A stretch of 64,000 bases of DNA. It comes from Pseudomonas quebecensis. GTDB lineage: Bacteria > Pseudomonadota > Gammaproteobacteria > Pseudomonadales > Pseudomonadaceae. The stretch's first letter is position 1. Every line of letters begins with the position of its first letter. Below are positions 37,210-47,760 of this stretch, one piece after another. Location of the stretch: positions 4,401,001 to 4,465,000 of the forward strand of contig NZ_CP112866.1 of the NCBI RefSeq assembly GCF_026410085.1, given 5' to 3'. Both the position numbers and the translations under genes were made by a program. Below the pieces are notes generated by a model that was not told where the DNA came from, searched no databases, and was given only the letters and a program-made list of their open reading frames with translations.

Positions 37210-38033
37210 GGCCGGCGCCCCAGGCTGATACGGTCGTGGCCGCCCAGGTCGACGCGGCTGTGCACGTGCTCAAACCCTTGGCTATGCAACAGGTCGCGCA
37301 CCGCAGGGGCCTGATCGTAACCGTGTTCCAACAGCAACCAGCCACCGGCATTCAAGTGGGCCGGCGCGTCTTTGATGATCAACCGCAGGTCATCCAAGCC
37401 ATCATGGCCCGCCACCAGGGCGCTGGCCGGCTCGAAACGCACGTCACCGGCCACCAGATGCGGCTCGTTGTCGGCGATATACGGCGGGTTGCTGATAATC
37501 AAGTCGAAGGTATGACCATGCAGGGCGCTGAACCAATGGCTGTTGAGCACCGTGACGTTAGCCAGGTGCAGACGCTGGCGATTACGCTCGGCCAGTGCCA
37601 CCGCTTCCAGCACACGGTCGACCGCGGTGACCTGCCAGGCCGGGCGTTCGCTGGCCAGGGCCAGGGCAATCGCGCCGCTGCCGGTGCCCAGATCAAGCAC
37701 CAGAGCGGGTGTAGCGGGCAACAATTCCAGCGCCGCCTCCACCAGCATTTCGGTCTCCGGACGCGGGATCAGCGTGTGCGGCGCCACTTCAAGGTCGAGT
37801 TTCCAGAAGCCCTGCTGGCCGAGAATATAAGCCACGGGCTCGCCCGCACGGCGGCGCTGCAGGTAGCCGGCAAATGTCAGGGCGTCTTCGCTGCTGACGA
37901 TTTTTTCCGGCCAGGTGTGCAGGTAACTGCGCGATTTGCCCAGGGCCGCGGCCAGCAACAGTTCGGCGTCCAGACGCGCGGTGGGCGAATCAGGCAGGTC
38001 GGCGGCGCGCAACAGGCTGGCGATGATGGTCAT
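37203..38033 (-). CDS. prmC: Release-factor glutamine methyltransferase PrmC (HemK)
   Basis: A 276-residue N5-glutamine methyltransferase that modifies the GGQ glutamine of RF1 and RF2. SAM motif LDLGTGSGAIAL (about 113-124) and NPPY at 182-185. It follows prfA, its own substrate's gene, with the stop of prfA immediately before its ATG (no gap). Confidence 0.96.
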   Translation of the reverse strand: MTIIASLLRAADLPDSPTARLDAELLLAAALGKSRSYLHTWPEKIVSSEDALTFAGYLQRRRAGEPVAYILGQQGFWKLDLEVAPHTLIPRPETEMLVEAALELLPATPALVLDLGTGSGAIALALASERPAWQVTAVDRVLEAVALAERNRQRLHLANVTVLNSHWFSALHGHTFDLIISNPPYIADNEPHLVAGDVRFEPASALVAGHDGLDDLRLIIKDAPAHLNAGGWLLLEHGYDQAPAVRDLLHSQGFEHVHSRVDLGGHDRISLGRRPC

Positions 38034-39116
38034 TTATTCACCTATCGCCGCCAGTTGGTCGGCCTGGTATTCGGCGAGCAACGGCTCGATGACCGCGTCC
38101 ACGCCGCCGGCGAGGATCTCGTCCAGGGAATACAGGGTGAGGTTGACCCGGTGGTCGGTTACTCGGCCCTGGGCGAAGTTGTAGGTGCGAATACGCTCGG
38201 AACGGTCGCCCGAACCCACCAGCAGTTTGCGCTCGCTGGCAATCGCATTGGCAGCGGCGCTGGTTTGCTGGTCGTTAAGCTTGGCCGACAGCCAGGACAT
38301 CGCCCGCGCCCGATTCTTGTGCTGGGAGCGCTCTTCCTGGCACTCCACCACGATGCCCGACGGCAAGTGAGTGATACGAATCGCCGAGTCGGTCTTGTTG
38401 ACGTGCTGGCCGCCGGCGCCCGACGAGCGGTAAGTGTCGATGCGCAGGTCCGCCGGGTTGATCTCGATGGCTTCCTGCTCGTCCGGCTCGGGCAACACGG
38501 CCACTGTGCATGCGGAGGTGTGAATGCGGCCCTGGGATTCCGTGGCCGGCACCCGTTGTACACGGTGCGCGCCGGACTCGAACTTCAGCTTGCCATAGAC
38601 ATTGTCGCCTTCGACACGCGCAATGACTTCCTTATAGCCGCCGTGCTCGCCTTCGTTCTCGGACAGGATCTCCACCCGCCAGCCGCGACGCTCGGCGTAG
38701 CGCGAGTACATGCGAAACAGGTCGCCGGAAAAAATCGCGGCTTCGTCGCCACCGGTGCCGGCGCGGATCTCCAGGAATACGTTGCGCCCGTCATTGGGGT
38801 CCCTGGGCAGCAGCATGCGCTGCAGGTCGCCTTCCAGTTCGGCAAGCTTTTCCTTGGCCTCGCGGACTTCTTCCACGGCCATTTCACGCATGTCCGGGTC
38901 GCTGTCCTTGAGCAGCGCCTGGGCGCCTTCCAGGTCCGCCTGCACTTTGAGCAGGTTTTTGTAGGTGGCGACCACGGGCTCAACTTCGGCGTATTCCTTG
39001 GAATAGGCACGGAACTTGGCTTGATCGGCGATGACTTCGCCATCGCCAAGCAATGCGGTCAGTTCTTCGAAACGGTCCTGGAGCACGTCCAGTTTATTGA
39101 GCAGTGACGCTTTCAT
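38034..39116 (-). CDS. prfA: Peptide chain release factor 1
   Basis: A 360-residue class I release factor for UAA/UAG. The codon-reading tripeptide is Pro190-Ala191-Thr192 ([10 protein letters not shown]) and the catalytic GGQ is 235-237 ([15 protein letters not shown]), target of PrmC. Full length. ATG overlaps the hemA stop by 4 bp. Confidence 0.98.
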   Translation of the reverse strand: MKASLLNKLDVLQDRFEELTALLGDGEVIADQAKFRAYSKEYAEVEPVVATYKNLLKVQADLEGAQALLKDSDPDMREMAVEEVREAKEKLAELEGDLQRMLLPRDPNDGRNVFLEIRAGTGGDEAAIFSGDLFRMYSRYAERRGWRVEILSENEGEHGGYKEVIARVEGDNVYGKLKFESGAHRVQRVPATESQGRIHTSACTVAVLPEPDEQEAIEINPADLRIDTYRSSGAGGQHVNKTDSAIRITHLPSGIVVECQEERSQHKNRARAMSWLSAKLNDQQTSAAANAIASERKLLVGSGDRSERIRTYNFAQGRVTDHRVNLTLYSLDEILAGGVDAVIEPLLAEYQADQLAAIGE

Positions 39117-40402
39117 TGCGGTTTTTTATCCGAAGAGCTGTCTGACGCGCCCTCACCGAGGGCAAAGAGTTCCTGGGCCATGGCCAGCGCATCGAGGCGG
39201 CCTTCGGCGGTCAATTTCTTGAGCTGTACGCTGGGTGCATGCAGTAATTTGTTGGTCAGGCCCCGCGCCAATTGCATCAGCACCTCTTCAGCGCTGCTGC
39301 CATTGGCCAACAGACGTTGAGCTTTGATCAGCTCTTCATCGCGCAGACGTTCGCCCTGCTGACGATACGCCTTGAGCACATCCACCGCCGCCAATTCGCG
39401 CAGGCGCACCATGAAATCTTCGGCGCCGGTGCTGACCATTTCCTCGGCGGCCTGGGCTGCGCCCTGCCGCGTCTTGAGGTTTTCGGCGACCACTTCATGC
39501 AGATCGTCGACGCTATATAAGTAAACGTCGTCCAATTCGCCGACTTCAGGCTCGATATCCCGGGGAACGGCGATATCCACCATGAAAATCGGCTTGTGCT
39601 TGCGCAGTTTCAGCGCACTTTCCACCGCGCCTTTGCCCAGGATCGGCAACTGGCTGGCGGTGGAGCTGATGACAATGTCACTGCGTACCAGTTCAGCGGG
39701 AATATCCGCCAACAGCACCGCATGGGCGCCGAACTGCTCGGCCAGAATGCTGGCACGCTCCAGGGTGCGGTTGGCCACCACGATACGCTTGACTCCCAGG
39801 TCGTGCAGGTGACGGGCGACCAGGGTAATGGTTTCCCCGGCGCCGATCAGCAGCGCCTGGCTGCGCTGCAGGTCGCTGAAAATCTGCTTGGCCAGGCTGA
39901 CGGCGGCAAACGCCACCGACACCGGGTTCTCGCCGATAGCGGTGTCGGTGCGCACCTGCTTGGCGGAATTGAAGGTGGCCTGGAACAACCGGCCCAGCAG
40001 CGGCCCCACTGTGCCGGCCTCGCGCGCTACGGCGTAGGCGGATTTCATCTGGCCCAGAATCTGCGGCTCGCCCAATACCAGCGAATCGAGACCGGATGCC
40101 ACGCGCATCATGTGACGAACTGCCGCATCCTCTTCGTGCACATAAGCGCTGGCGCGCAGCTCATCGAAGCTCAAATGATGGTAATCGGCCAGCCAGCGCA
40201 GAACGACATCCGCCGAAAGATGTTCCTGTTCTATATAGAGCTCGCTGCGATTGCAGGTCGAAAGGATCGCAGCTTCGCGACTGTCGGTGAGCCGGCAGAG
40301 CTGCTGCAAGGCCTCAACCAACTGCTCAGGCGTAAACGCCACGCGCTCGCGCACGTCTACAGAGGCAGTCTTGTGGTTAATACCGAGTGCGAGGAAGGCC
40401 AT
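39113..40402 (-). CDS. hemA: Glutamyl-tRNA reductase HemA
   Basis: A 429-residue NADPH-dependent enzyme of the C5 heme pathway that reduces glutamyl-tRNA to glutamate-1-semialdehyde. Catalytic Cys50 is in [15 protein letters not shown] fold [15 protein letters not shown]. First gene of the operon hemA-prfA-prmC-moeB-murI. It diverges from lbcA across 183 bp in which I see no unambiguous promoter pair or other element beyond AT-rich words such as TATAAAA near 40497. Confidence 0.97.
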   Translation of the reverse strand: MAFLALGINHKTASVDVRERVAFTPEQLVEALQQLCRLTDSREAAILSTCNRSELYIEQEHLSADVVLRWLADYHHLSFDELRASAYVHEEDAAVRHMMRVASGLDSLVLGEPQILGQMKSAYAVAREAGTVGPLLGRLFQATFNSAKQVRTDTAIGENPVSVAFAAVSLAKQIFSDLQRSQALLIGAGETITLVARHLHDLGVKRIVVANRTLERASILAEQFGAHAVLLADIPAELVRSDIVISSTASQLPILGKGAVESALKLRKHKPIFMVDIAVPRDIEPEVGELDDVYLYSVDDLHEVVAENLKTRQGAAQAAEEMVSTGAEDFMVRLRELAAVDVLKAYRQQGERLRDEELIKAQRLLANGSSAEEVLMQLARGLTNKLLHAPSVQLKKLTAEGRLDALAMAQELFALGEGASDSSSDKKPQ

Positions 40403-40585
40403 TCAATATCGCTGATGATGTCGGGAAGCCGGCGATTGTCCTACTTCGAAAGATTCAGAACAACCACCGTCGTCTATTGTCCCTATACCTTGTGCCTATA
40501 AAAGGCGCGCACTGAGACTCGGTTATGTTTGACCGAAGGCTTGTGTCATGATGATCCGACCGCAGGTTAGTCGTCCTCTTCCTAT

Positions 40586-42310
40586 ATGAATAGATCTTCC
40601 GCGTTGCTCCTTGCTTTTGTCTTCCTCAGCGGCTGCCAGGCCATGGCCCCCGCGCAGCCGGACGGTACGCCGCCGGCGGAAGACAGCACCCCCGCCCCAG
40701 AAAAGCCCAAGGTGTATTCATCGTTCAGTGAAGAAACGGTGTACAGCCTGCTGACTGCCGAACTGGCCGGCCAACGCAATCGCTTCGACATTGCGCTGGA
40801 CAACTACGTCACCCAGGCCATCAATACGCAGGACCCGGGCATCTCCGAGCGCGCGTTTCGCATCGCCGAGTACCTGGGAGCCGATCAAGCGGCGCTGGAT
40901 ACTTCACTGATCTGGGCAAAGAACGCCCCGGACGACCTGGAAGCACAGCGGGCCGCAGCCATCCAACTGGCGCGGGCCGGACGCTATGACGACTCCATGG
41001 TGTATATGGAGAAAGTCCTGCAGGGCAAGGGCGACACCCATTTCGACTTCCTCGCGCTGTCGGCCGCCGACACCGATCAGGACACCCGCAATGGCCTGAT
41101 GAAAAGTTTTGACCGTTTGTTGCAAAAGCACCCGAAGAACAGCCAGCTGATTTTCGGCAAGGCCTTGTTGCTGCAGCAGGATGACGAGGCCGAGGCGGCC
41201 TTGAAACTGCTGGAGCAGAACCCGCCGGACGACGGCGAGATCGCCCCGATCCTGCTGCGCGCTCGCCTGCTGCAGGCCCTCAATCGCGGCAAGGAAGCGA
41301 TTCCGCTGCTGGAAAAAAGCATCAAGAAATACCCGGAAGACAAGCGCCTGCGCCTGACTTACGCCCGCACGCTGGTGGAACAGGATCGTATGGAGGACGC
41401 CAAAGTGCAGTTCGCCAATCTGGTCCAGCAATACCCGGACGACGACGAACTGCGCTATTCGCTGGCCCTGGTGTGCCTGGAAGCCAAAGCCTGGGACGAG
41501 GCCAAAGGGTATCTGGAAGAGTTGATCCAGCGCGAAAGCCATGTGGACTCGGCACACCTGAACCTTGGCCGTATTGCCGAAGAACGCAACGATCCACAGG
41601 CTGCGCTGCTCGAATATGCCCAGGTCGGCCCCGGCAACGACTACCTGCCGGCGCAACTGCGCCAGGCCGATATCCTGACGAGTAACGGCCGCACCGATGA
41701 AGCGGAAAAGCGCCTGGCCGCGGCGAGGGCTGCCGAGCCGGACTACGCCATCCAGCTGTACCTGATCCAGGCCGAGACATTATCGGCCAACAATAAAGGC
41801 GATCGCGCCTGGAAAGTGCTGCAGCAAGCCCTGCTGCAATTCCCCGACGATTTGAATCTGCTGTACACCCGCGCCATGCAGGCGGAAAAGCGCAATGATC
41901 TGGCACAGATGGAAAAAGACCTGCGCCTGATCATCAAGCGCGATCCGGACAACGCGATGGCGCTCAACGCTCTGGGCTACACCTTGTCTGATCGCACCAC
42001 GCGCTACGACGAGGCCAAGGCACTGATCGAACAGGCGCACAAGCTCAACCCGGAAGACCCGGCCGTACTCGACAGCCTCGGCTGGGTGAACTACCGCCTG
42101 GGCAATCTGAATGAGGCTGAACGGTTGCTGCGCCAGGCACTGGAGCGCTTCCCCGACCAGGAAGTCGCCGCTCACCTGGGCGAAGTGCTGTGGGCCAATG
42201 GCAAGCAACGTGAAGCCCGCCAGATCTGGGAGAAATTCCTCAAGGAACAACCTGAAAGCCCTATTCTGCGCGGCACCATCAAGCGCCTGACCGGATCCGA
42301 GACCCTTTAA
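40586..42310 (+). CDS. lbcA: TPR lipoprotein LbcA (CtpA partner)
   Basis: A 574-residue outer-membrane lipoprotein made largely of tetratricopeptide repeats. Lipobox FLSGC with Cys17. TPR-like helices run from about residue 50 to 560 (for example AEADNALEYAQ-type units, [42 protein letters not shown]). By gene order (hemA / this gene / lolB / ispE) it is the orthologue of P. aeruginosa PA4667, LbcA, which brings the CtpA protease to its cell-wall hydrolase substrates. ctpA itself is not in the window. Only 4 bp separate it from lolB. Confidence 0.88.
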   Translation: MNRSSALLLAFVFLSGCQAMAPAQPDGTPPAEDSTPAPEKPKVYSSFSEETVYSLLTAELAGQRNRFDIALDNYVTQAINTQDPGISERAFRIAEYLGADQAALDTSLIWAKNAPDDLEAQRAAAIQLARAGRYDDSMVYMEKVLQGKGDTHFDFLALSAADTDQDTRNGLMKSFDRLLQKHPKNSQLIFGKALLLQQDDEAEAALKLLEQNPPDDGEIAPILLRARLLQALNRGKEAIPLLEKSIKKYPEDKRLRLTYARTLVEQDRMEDAKVQFANLVQQYPDDDELRYSLALVCLEAKAWDEAKGYLEELIQRESHVDSAHLNLGRIAEERNDPQAALLEYAQVGPGNDYLPAQLRQADILTSNGRTDEAEKRLAAARAAEPDYAIQLYLIQAETLSANNKGDRAWKVLQQALLQFPDDLNLLYTRAMQAEKRNDLAQMEKDLRLIIKRDPDNAMALNALGYTLSDRTTRYDEAKALIEQAHKLNPEDPAVLDSLGWVNYRLGNLNEAERLLRQALERFPDQEVAAHLGEVLWANGKQREARQIWEKFLKEQPESPILRGTIKRLTGSETL

Positions 42311-42314
42311 GCTT

Positions 42315-42932
42315 ATGTTTTTGCGCCACGTTGCAATATTCAGTCTTATCGCCTTACTTGCCGGCTGCTCCGGCCTTGGCACCCGCGAATCCGTTGAAGG
42401 CCAGGGCAACCCGGCGCAATGGCAGCAGCACAAGAATCAGCTGGCCAGCATCGATGGCTGGCAGATCGAGGGGAAAGTCGGCGTTCGCGCGCCGAAAGAT
42501 TCCGGCAGCGGCACATTGTTCTGGCTGCAGCGCCAGGACTACTACGATATTCGCCTCTCAGGCCCACTGGGCCGTGGCGCAGCGCGCCTGACCGGCCGGC
42601 CGGGGCAAGTCAGCCTTGAAGTGGCCAACCAGGGCCGCTACGAAGCAAGCTCCCCGGAAGCTCTGCTGGAAGAGCAGATTGGCTGGAAGTTGCCGGTGTC
42701 TCATCTCGTCTGGTGGGTTCGCGGGCTGCCAGCCCCGGACAGCAAGAGTCGCCTGAGCCTCAACGGCGACAGCCGCCTGGCCACCCTGGAACAGGATGGC
42801 TGGCAGGTTGAATACTTAAGCTACGTGCAACAGAACGGCTATTGGCTGCCTGAACGCATCAAGCTGCACGGCACCGACCTGGACGTCACGCTGGTGATCA
42901 AGGACTGGCAACCGCGCAAGCTGGGGCAATGA
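42315..42932 (+). CDS. lolB: Outer-membrane lipoprotein LolB
   Basis: A 205-residue lipoprotein (lipobox ALLAGC, Cys18) that receives lipoproteins from LolA and inserts them in the outer membrane. The conserved LolB stretch [17 protein letters not shown] and the middle block [13 protein letters not shown] are present. It lies between lbcA and ispE, one base before the GTG start of ispE, as in other pseudomonads. Confidence 0.94.
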   Translation: MFLRHVAIFSLIALLAGCSGLGTRESVEGQGNPAQWQQHKNQLASIDGWQIEGKVGVRAPKDSGSGTLFWLQRQDYYDIRLSGPLGRGAARLTGRPGQVSLEVANQGRYEASSPEALLEEQIGWKLPVSHLVWWVRGLPAPDSKSRLSLNGDSRLATLEQDGWQVEYLSYVQQNGYWLPERIKLHGTDLDVTLVIKDWQPRKLGQ

Positions 42933-42933
42933 C

Positions 42934-43785
42934 GTGAGCGCAGAAAAACTGACCCTGCCCTCCCCGGCCAAACTCAATTTGATGCTGCACATTCTCGGAC
43001 GCCGTGAAGACGGTTACCACGAGCTGCAGACGCTGTTTCAATTTCTCGATTACGGTGATGAATTGACCTTCGCCGTGCGCGAAGACGGTGTGATTCGCCT
43101 GCATACGGAATTCGACGGCGTACCCCACGACAGCAACCTGATCGTGCGCGCCGCGAAAAAGCTCCAGGAGCAATCGGGCTGCGCGCTCGGCATCGATATC
43201 TGGATCGATAAGATCCTGCCCATGGGCGGTGGAATCGGCGGTGGCAGCTCGAATGCCGCAACCACTCTGCTGGGTCTTAACCACCTGTGGCAGCTCGGCT
43301 GGGACCCTGATCGCCTGGCGGCGCTGGGCTTGACGCTGGGTGCCGACGTCCCGGTTTTCGTGCGTGGCCACGCGGCTTTTGCCGAAGGCGTGGGGGAAAA
43401 ACTGACCCCTGTGGAGCCCGACGAGCCGTGGTATGTCGTGCTTGTCCCGCAAGTATCTGTAAGTACAGCAGAAATTTTTTCAGATCCGCTGTTGACACGT
43501 AACTCTCCTCCCATTAAAGTGCGCCCCGTTCCCAAGGGAAACAGTCGAAATGACTGCTTACCGGTTGTAGCAAGGCGTTATCCAGAAGTACGTAACGCAT
43601 TGAATTTGTTAGGTAAATTTACCGAAGCAAAATTAACCGGGACTGGAAGTTGTGTGTTTGGGGGCTTCCCAAGCAAAGCTGAAGCTGATAAAGTCTCGGC
43701 CCTTCTTACAGAGACCCTTACAGGGTTTGTAGCAAAGGGAAGCAACGTTTCGATGTTGCATCGCAAGCTGCAAAGTCTGCTCTAA
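42934..43785 (+). CDS. ispE: 4-diphosphocytidyl-2-C-methyl-D-erythritol kinase IspE
   Basis: A 283-residue GHMP kinase of the MEP pathway. [24 protein letters not shown] at the start, ATP loop [19 protein letters not shown] (about 90-108), and C-terminal [11 protein letters not shown]. The start is GTG at 42934. From about 43440 the base and codon use changes sharply: 43561-43620 is 40 percent GC by count and uses TTA, AGG, GGA and ACA, against the GC-rich CTG-dominated first two thirds. A sigma-70-like promoter (43492) lies in this part, aimed at tRNA-Gln and prs. Confidence 0.95.
   Translation: MSAEKLTLPSPAKLNLMLHILGRREDGYHELQTLFQFLDYGDELTFAVREDGVIRLHTEFDGVPHDSNLIVRAAKKLQEQSGCALGIDIWIDKILPMGGGIGGGSSNAATTLLGLNHLWQLGWDPDRLAALGLTLGADVPVFVRGHAAFAEGVGEKLTPVEPDEPWYVVLVPQVSVSTAEIFSDPLLTRNSPPIKVRPVPKGNSRNDCLPVVARRYPEVRNALNLLGKFTEAKLTGTGSCVFGGFPSKAEADKVSALLTETLTGFVAKGSNVSMLHRKLQSLL
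43492..43520 (+). promoter_or_regulatory. Sigma-70 promoter inside ispE, reading to tRNA-Gln
   Basis: Perfect -35 TTGACA (43492-43497), 17-bp spacer, -10 TAAAGT (43515-43520), followed by a GC-rich discriminator (GCGCCCCG) as in stable-RNA promoters under stringent control. The predicted start is about 300 bp before tRNA-Gln. Confidence 0.6.
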
Positions 43786-43792
43786 AAGGAAT

Positions 43793-43809
43793 CGAGTACT
43801 GGGTACTCG
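43793..43809 (+). other. Perfect hairpin before tRNA-Gln
   Basis: CGAGTAC-TGG-GTACTCG, a 7-bp stem with a 3-base loop, starting 8 bp after the ispE stop and ending 13 bp before the tRNA. Possibly a processing signal for the tRNA precursor. Confidence 0.45.
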
Positions 43810-43822
43810 TTGCAACAGATAC

Positions 43823-43897
43823 AGGGGCGTCGCCAAGCGGTAAGGCAGCAGGTTTTGATCCTGCCATGCGTTGGTTCGAATCCAGCCGCCCCTGCCA
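43823..43897 (+). tRNA. tRNA-Gln (anticodon TTG)
   Basis: A 75-nt cloverleaf with encoded CCA: acceptor stem AGGGGCG/CGCCCCT, D arm GCCAAGCGGTAAGGC, anticodon stem GCAGG/CCTGC with loop TTTTGAT giving anticodon TTG, T arm GTTGG-TTCGAAT-CCAGC, discriminator G, then CCA. The ispE-tRNA-Gln-prs order is standard in Pseudomonas. Confidence 0.96.
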
Positions 43898-43943
43898 TTT
43901 TCCTATACTCATCCAGGTTACCCTCAGCCTCTAGGTACTGCGC

Positions 43944-44885
43944 GTGTCCAAGATGATGGTCTTTACGGGGAACGCTAACCCCGATCTGGCTCGACGTGTC
44001 GTACGTCAGCTGCATATCCCTCTCGGTGACATCTCTGTCGGTAAATTCTCCGACGGCGAAATTACAGCCGAGATCAATGAAAACGTCCGCGGTAAAGATG
44101 TCTTCATTATTCAGCCGACCTGCGCTCCGACCAACGATAACCTGATGGAACTCGTCGTGATGGCTGATGCCTTCCGCCGCTCCTCAGCGACTCGAATCAC
44201 AGCTGTAATCCCTTACTTTGGTTATGCCCGTCAGGATCGCCGTCCGCGTTCCGCACGTGTGGCCATCAGCGCGAAAGTCGTGGCTGACATGCTGACCGTG
44301 GTAGGCATCGACCGTGTTCTCACGGTTGACCTGCACGCAGACCAAATTCAGGGGTTCTTCGATATTCCGGTAGATAACATCTACGGCTCCCCCGTCCTGG
44401 TGGATGACATCGAAGACCAGCGCTTTGAAAACCTGATGATCGTGTCCCCGGACATTGGTGGCGTCGTGCGTGCACGGGCAGTTGCCAAATCCCTGGGCGT
44501 GGACCTCGGGATCATCGACAAACGCCGTGAAAAAGCCAATCACTCTGAAGTGATGCATATCATCGGTGATGTCGAAGGGCGTACCTGTATTCTGGTTGAT
44601 GACATGGTCGACACCGCCGGCACCCTGTGCCACGCGGCGAAAGCCTTGAAAGAGCACGGTGCGGCCAAAGTCTTCGCCTACTGCACGCACCCTGTGCTGT
44701 CGGGCCGAGCGATCGAGAACATCGAAAATTCCGTGCTGGACGAACTGGTGGTGACCAACACCATCCCGTTGTCCGCCGCCGCTCAAGCCTGTGCGCGTAT
44801 CCGTCAATTGGATATCGCACCGGTCGTAGCCGAAGCGGTTCGCCGCATCAGCAACGAAGAATCGATCAGCGCGATGTTCCGTTAA
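43944..44885 (+). CDS. prs: Ribose-phosphate pyrophosphokinase Prs
   Basis: A 313-residue PRPP synthetase, source of PRPP for purine, pyrimidine, His and Trp synthesis. [13 protein letters not shown] at the start, [17 protein letters not shown] (ATP loop), [11 protein letters not shown] and the PRPP-binding loop [17 protein letters not shown]. The start is GTG at 43944. A strong terminator follows. Confidence 0.98.
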   Translation: MSKMMVFTGNANPDLARRVVRQLHIPLGDISVGKFSDGEITAEINENVRGKDVFIIQPTCAPTNDNLMELVVMADAFRRSSATRITAVIPYFGYARQDRRPRSARVAISAKVVADMLTVVGIDRVLTVDLHADQIQGFFDIPVDNIYGSPVLVDDIEDQRFENLMIVSPDIGGVVRARAVAKSLGVDLGIIDKRREKANHSEVMHIIGDVEGRTCILVDDMVDTAGTLCHAAKALKEHGAAKVFAYCTHPVLSGRAIENIENSVLDELVVTNTIPLSAAAQACARIRQLDIAPVVAEAVRRISNEESISAMFR

Positions 44886-44922
44886 GGGTAACCCCCTTGG
44901 CAACACAGCACTGACGAAAAGC

Positions 44923-44959
44923 GCCCCGCCCCAGCATTGTGTTGGGGCGGGGCTTTTTT
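44923..44959 (+). terminator. Intrinsic terminator of prs
   Basis: GCCCCGCCCCA, 9-base loop, TGGGGCGGGGC, then T6. An 11-bp GC-only-plus-A stem 37 bp after the prs stop. Confidence 0.93.
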
Positions 44960-45023
44960 GCCCATATCGAGCCTGGCGCTGGTCGCAAACGCCACTCGAT
45001 GATGGCTATTTTGGAGATACAAA

Positions 45024-45620
45024 ATGACTGAATTTACTCTGAACGCCCAAGCGCGTACTGACCTGGGGAAAGGTGCGAGCCGCCGCCTGCGTCACGCCGC
45101 GAACATTCCTGCCGTTGTATACGGCGGTAGCAAGCCTGCTGAATCCGTGACCATCCTGGCCAAGGAAATCGCCAAGCTGTTCGAAAACGAAGCTGCCTAC
45201 AGCCACGTTATCGAGCTGAACGTCGACGGCAGCAAGCAGAACGTCATCGTTAAAGCGATGCAGCGTCACCCTTCCAAGCAGTTCATCATGCACGCTGACT
45301 TCGTTCGCGTTGTTGCCGGCCAGAAACTGACCGCTATCGTGCCTGTGCACTTTGTTGGTGAAGAAGCTCCGGTCAAGAAAGGCGGCGAGATCTCGCACGT
45401 CCTGAACGAAATCGAAGTGACCTGCCTGCCAAAAGACCTGCCTGAGTTCATCGAAGTCGACCTGTCGGCTCTGGAAATCGGCGCCATCGTTCACCTGTCC
45501 GACATCAAGGCGCCAAAAGGCGTTGAGTTCGTTGCACTGGCTCACGGTGATGACAAAGCAGTTGCCAACGTACACGCTCCACGCGTTGCTCCAGAAGCTG
45601 AAGAAGGCGCTGCAGAGTAA
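45024..45620 (+). CDS. rplY: 50S ribosomal protein L25/general stress protein Ctc
   Basis: A 198-residue bL25 of the long, two-domain CTC type: the 5S rRNA-binding N-terminal domain ([23 protein letters not shown]) and the TL5/CTC C-terminal domain ([16 protein letters not shown] ... GAIVHLSDI), with an acidic tail. TTGGAG lies 10 bases upstream of the ATG. The 167 bp between it and pth contain no gene or clear signal that I can see. Confidence 0.97.
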   Translation: MTEFTLNAQARTDLGKGASRRLRHAANIPAVVYGGSKPAESVTILAKEIAKLFENEAAYSHVIELNVDGSKQNVIVKAMQRHPSKQFIMHADFVRVVAGQKLTAIVPVHFVGEEAPVKKGGEISHVLNEIEVTCLPKDLPEFIEVDLSALEIGAIVHLSDIKAPKGVEFVALAHGDDKAVANVHAPRVAPEAEEGAAE

Positions 45621-45787
45621 TTCACTCTGTCTTGCCGGAGCTTGAGGAAACATCGCGGACCGAAACGTAGCGAGAAAGCGGGCGATAACGCGACGTTTAC
45701 TCTTGAGTAAATGATCTTTGTCGTCCACTTTCGCCGCACACAGGTCGCGGCGACGTTATCCACAACTCCAAAGGAAGGGCCCCTGTC

Positions 45788-46372
45788 GTGACTGCCATCA
45801 AACTGATCGTTGGCCTGGGAAATCCAGGCGCCGAATACGAACAGACCCGGCATAACGCGGGGGCCCTTTTTGTTGAGCGCATCGCCCACGCCCAAGGTGT
45901 CAACCTGGTGGCCGATCGCAAATATTTCGGCCTGACCGGGCGCTACTCGCATCAGGGTCAGGATGTTCGTCTGCTGATTCCCACCACCTATATGAACCGC
46001 AGCGGCCAGGCTGTCGCGGCGCTTGCGGGCTTCTTCCGGATCAAACCCGAGGAAATCCTGGTGGCCCATGACGAACTGGACCTGCCACCCGGCGTCGCCA
46101 AGCTCAAGCAAGGCGGTGGCCATGGCGGCCACAACGGTCTGCGCGACATCATCGCGCAGTTGGGCAATCAGAATACCTTTTACCGCCTGCGGCTCGGCAT
46201 CGGCCACCCAGGCGTTGCCAGTATGGTTTCAAATTTCGTCCTGGGTCGTGCGCCACGCGCCGAACAGGAAAAACTCGATGCCAGCATCGATTTTGCCCTC
46301 GGCGTGCTGCCGGATATCCTCGCCGGTGAATGGAACCGTGCGATGAAAAACCTGCACAGCCAGAAGGCCTGA
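45788..46372 (+). CDS. pth: Peptidyl-tRNA hydrolase Pth
   Basis: A 194-residue esterase that recycles peptidyl-t[26 protein letters not shown] holds the catalytic His; [20 protein letters not shown] and [12 protein letters not shown] are the other family blocks. GTG start at 45788 after AAGGAAGG. Between rplY and ychF as usual. Confidence 0.97.
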   Translation: MTAIKLIVGLGNPGAEYEQTRHNAGALFVERIAHAQGVNLVADRKYFGLTGRYSHQGQDVRLLIPTTYMNRSGQAVAALAGFFRIKPEEILVAHDELDLPPGVAKLKQGGGHGGHNGLRDIIAQLGNQNTFYRLRLGIGHPGVASMVSNFVLGRAPRAEQEKLDASIDFALGVLPDILAGEWNRAMKNLHSQKA

Positions 46373-46393
46373 CTCTTACCGAGGGGAAACACC

Positions 46394-47494
46394 ATGGGAT
46401 TCAATTGCGGCATCGTCGGCCTGCCCAACGTCGGCAAATCCACCCTGTTCAACGCCCTGACCAAGTCCGGTATTGCGGCGGAGAACTTCCCCTTCTGCAC
46501 CATCGAACCCAACAGCGGTATCGTGCCGATGCCCGACCCGCGCCTGGACGCATTGGCGGCGATCGTCAATCCCAAGCGCATCCTGCCGACCACCATGGAA
46601 TTCGTCGATATCGCGGGCCTGGTAGCCGGCGCGTCGAAAGGCGAAGGCCTGGGTAACAAGTTCCTGGCCAACATCCGTGAGACCGACGCCATCGCCCACG
46701 TGGTCCGCTGCTTTGAAGACGAGAACGTGATTCACGTCTCCAACAGCGTCGACCCGAAGCGCGATATCGAGATCATCGACCTGGAACTGATCTTCGCCGA
46801 CCTCGACAGCTGCGAAAAACAACTGCAGAAAGTCGCGCGTAATGCCAAGGGCGGCGACAAGGATGCCGTGGTCCAGAAAGGCCTGCTGGAGCAGTTGATC
46901 GCGCACTTCACCCTGGGCAAGCCGGCACGTAGCCTGATGAAAACCATGGGCGCCGACGAGAAGGCCGTGATCAAAGGCTTCCACCTGCTGACCACCAAGC
47001 CTGTGATGTACATTGCCAACGTCGCCGAAGATGGCTTCGAGAACAACCCACTGCTTGATGTGGTCAAGGCCATTGCCGACGAAGAAGGCGCCATTGTTGT
47101 TCCGGTGTGCAACAAGATCGAAGCAGAAATAGCCGAGCTCGACGACGGCGAAGAAAAAGACATGTTCCTTGAGGCCCTCGGCCTGGAAGAGCCTGGCCTG
47201 AATCGCGTGATCCGCGCCGGTTACGAAATGCTCAACCTGCAGACTTACTTCACCGCCGGTGTCGAAGAAGTCCGCGCATGGACCGTCAAGGTCGGCGCCA
47301 CCGCTCCACAGGCGGCAGGTGTGATCCACACCGACTTCGAGAAGGGGTTTATCCGTGCCGAAGTCATCGCCTATAACGACTTCATTCAGTACAAAGGTGA
47401 AGCCGGTGCCAAGGAAGCCGGTAAATGGCGACTGGAAGGTAAGGAATATATTGTTAAAGATGGCGATGTGATGCACTTCCGCTTTAACGTATAA
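46394..47494 (+). CDS. ychF: Redox-regulated ATPase YchF (Obg-like)
   Basis: A 366-residue OBG-family NTPase that prefers ATP. G1 loop GLPNVGKST (about 9-17), G3 DIAGLV, and a TGS domain at the C-terminus (TFYSAG-type [14 protein letters not shown] ... [15 protein letters not shown]). It follows pth by 21 bp. Its terminator marks the end of the conserved chromosomal block and the border of the type III secretion region. Confidence 0.97.
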   Translation: MGFNCGIVGLPNVGKSTLFNALTKSGIAAENFPFCTIEPNSGIVPMPDPRLDALAAIVNPKRILPTTMEFVDIAGLVAGASKGEGLGNKFLANIRETDAIAHVVRCFEDENVIHVSNSVDPKRDIEIIDLELIFADLDSCEKQLQKVARNAKGGDKDAVVQKGLLEQLIAHFTLGKPARSLMKTMGADEKAVIKGFHLLTTKPVMYIANVAEDGFENNPLLDVVKAIADEEGAIVVPVCNKIEAEIAELDDGEEKDMFLEALGLEEPGLNRVIRAGYEMLNLQTYFTAGVEEVRAWTVKVGATAPQAAGVIHTDFEKGFIRAEVIAYNDFIQYKGEAGAKEAGKWRLEGKEYIVKDGDVMHFRFNV

Positions 47495-47521
47495 ACATCA
47501 CCCAGCACTTCCGTCACAAAT

Positions 47522-47552
47522 AAAAAAGCCGATGCCCTGCATCGGCTTTTTT
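47522..47552 (+). terminator. Intrinsic terminator of ychF
   Basis: AAAAAAGCCGATG, 5-base loop, CATCGGCTTTTTT. A 7-bp GC-rich core stem with A/T runs on both sides, usable on either strand, 28 bp after ychF. Confidence 0.93.
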
Positions 47553-47760
47553 GTGCCCATTTCTTCAAGGCCGAGCGCACAATCCCTCTCCCGACTTATC
47601 CTACTTGCCCAACCTTCTTTAATTAAAAGTTAAAACATATAACTCCAGACTCACACCATGAACTTTTTCCTACGTCATTCCAGAACATGACTACTTTAAG
47701 TTTTGGCGATCCGCTTGATACTCTGCGCTCGATTGCATTGCGATAATGGAGCACTTCTTA
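47553..47760. other. AT-rich border region between ychF and the T3SS locus
   Basis: About 200 bp without a gene, clearly richer in A and T than the ychF side. It must hold the promoter of the hrpS-like gene. I see no tRNA, direct repeat, IS end or convincing -24/-12 or -35/-10 pair. An ATG at 47746 in frame with hrpS has no ribosome-binding site. Confidence 0.4.

Noticed and set aside
45621..45787. Small RNA or gene between rplY and pth
   Set aside because: 167 bp with no terminator, promoter pair or credible ribosome-binding site.
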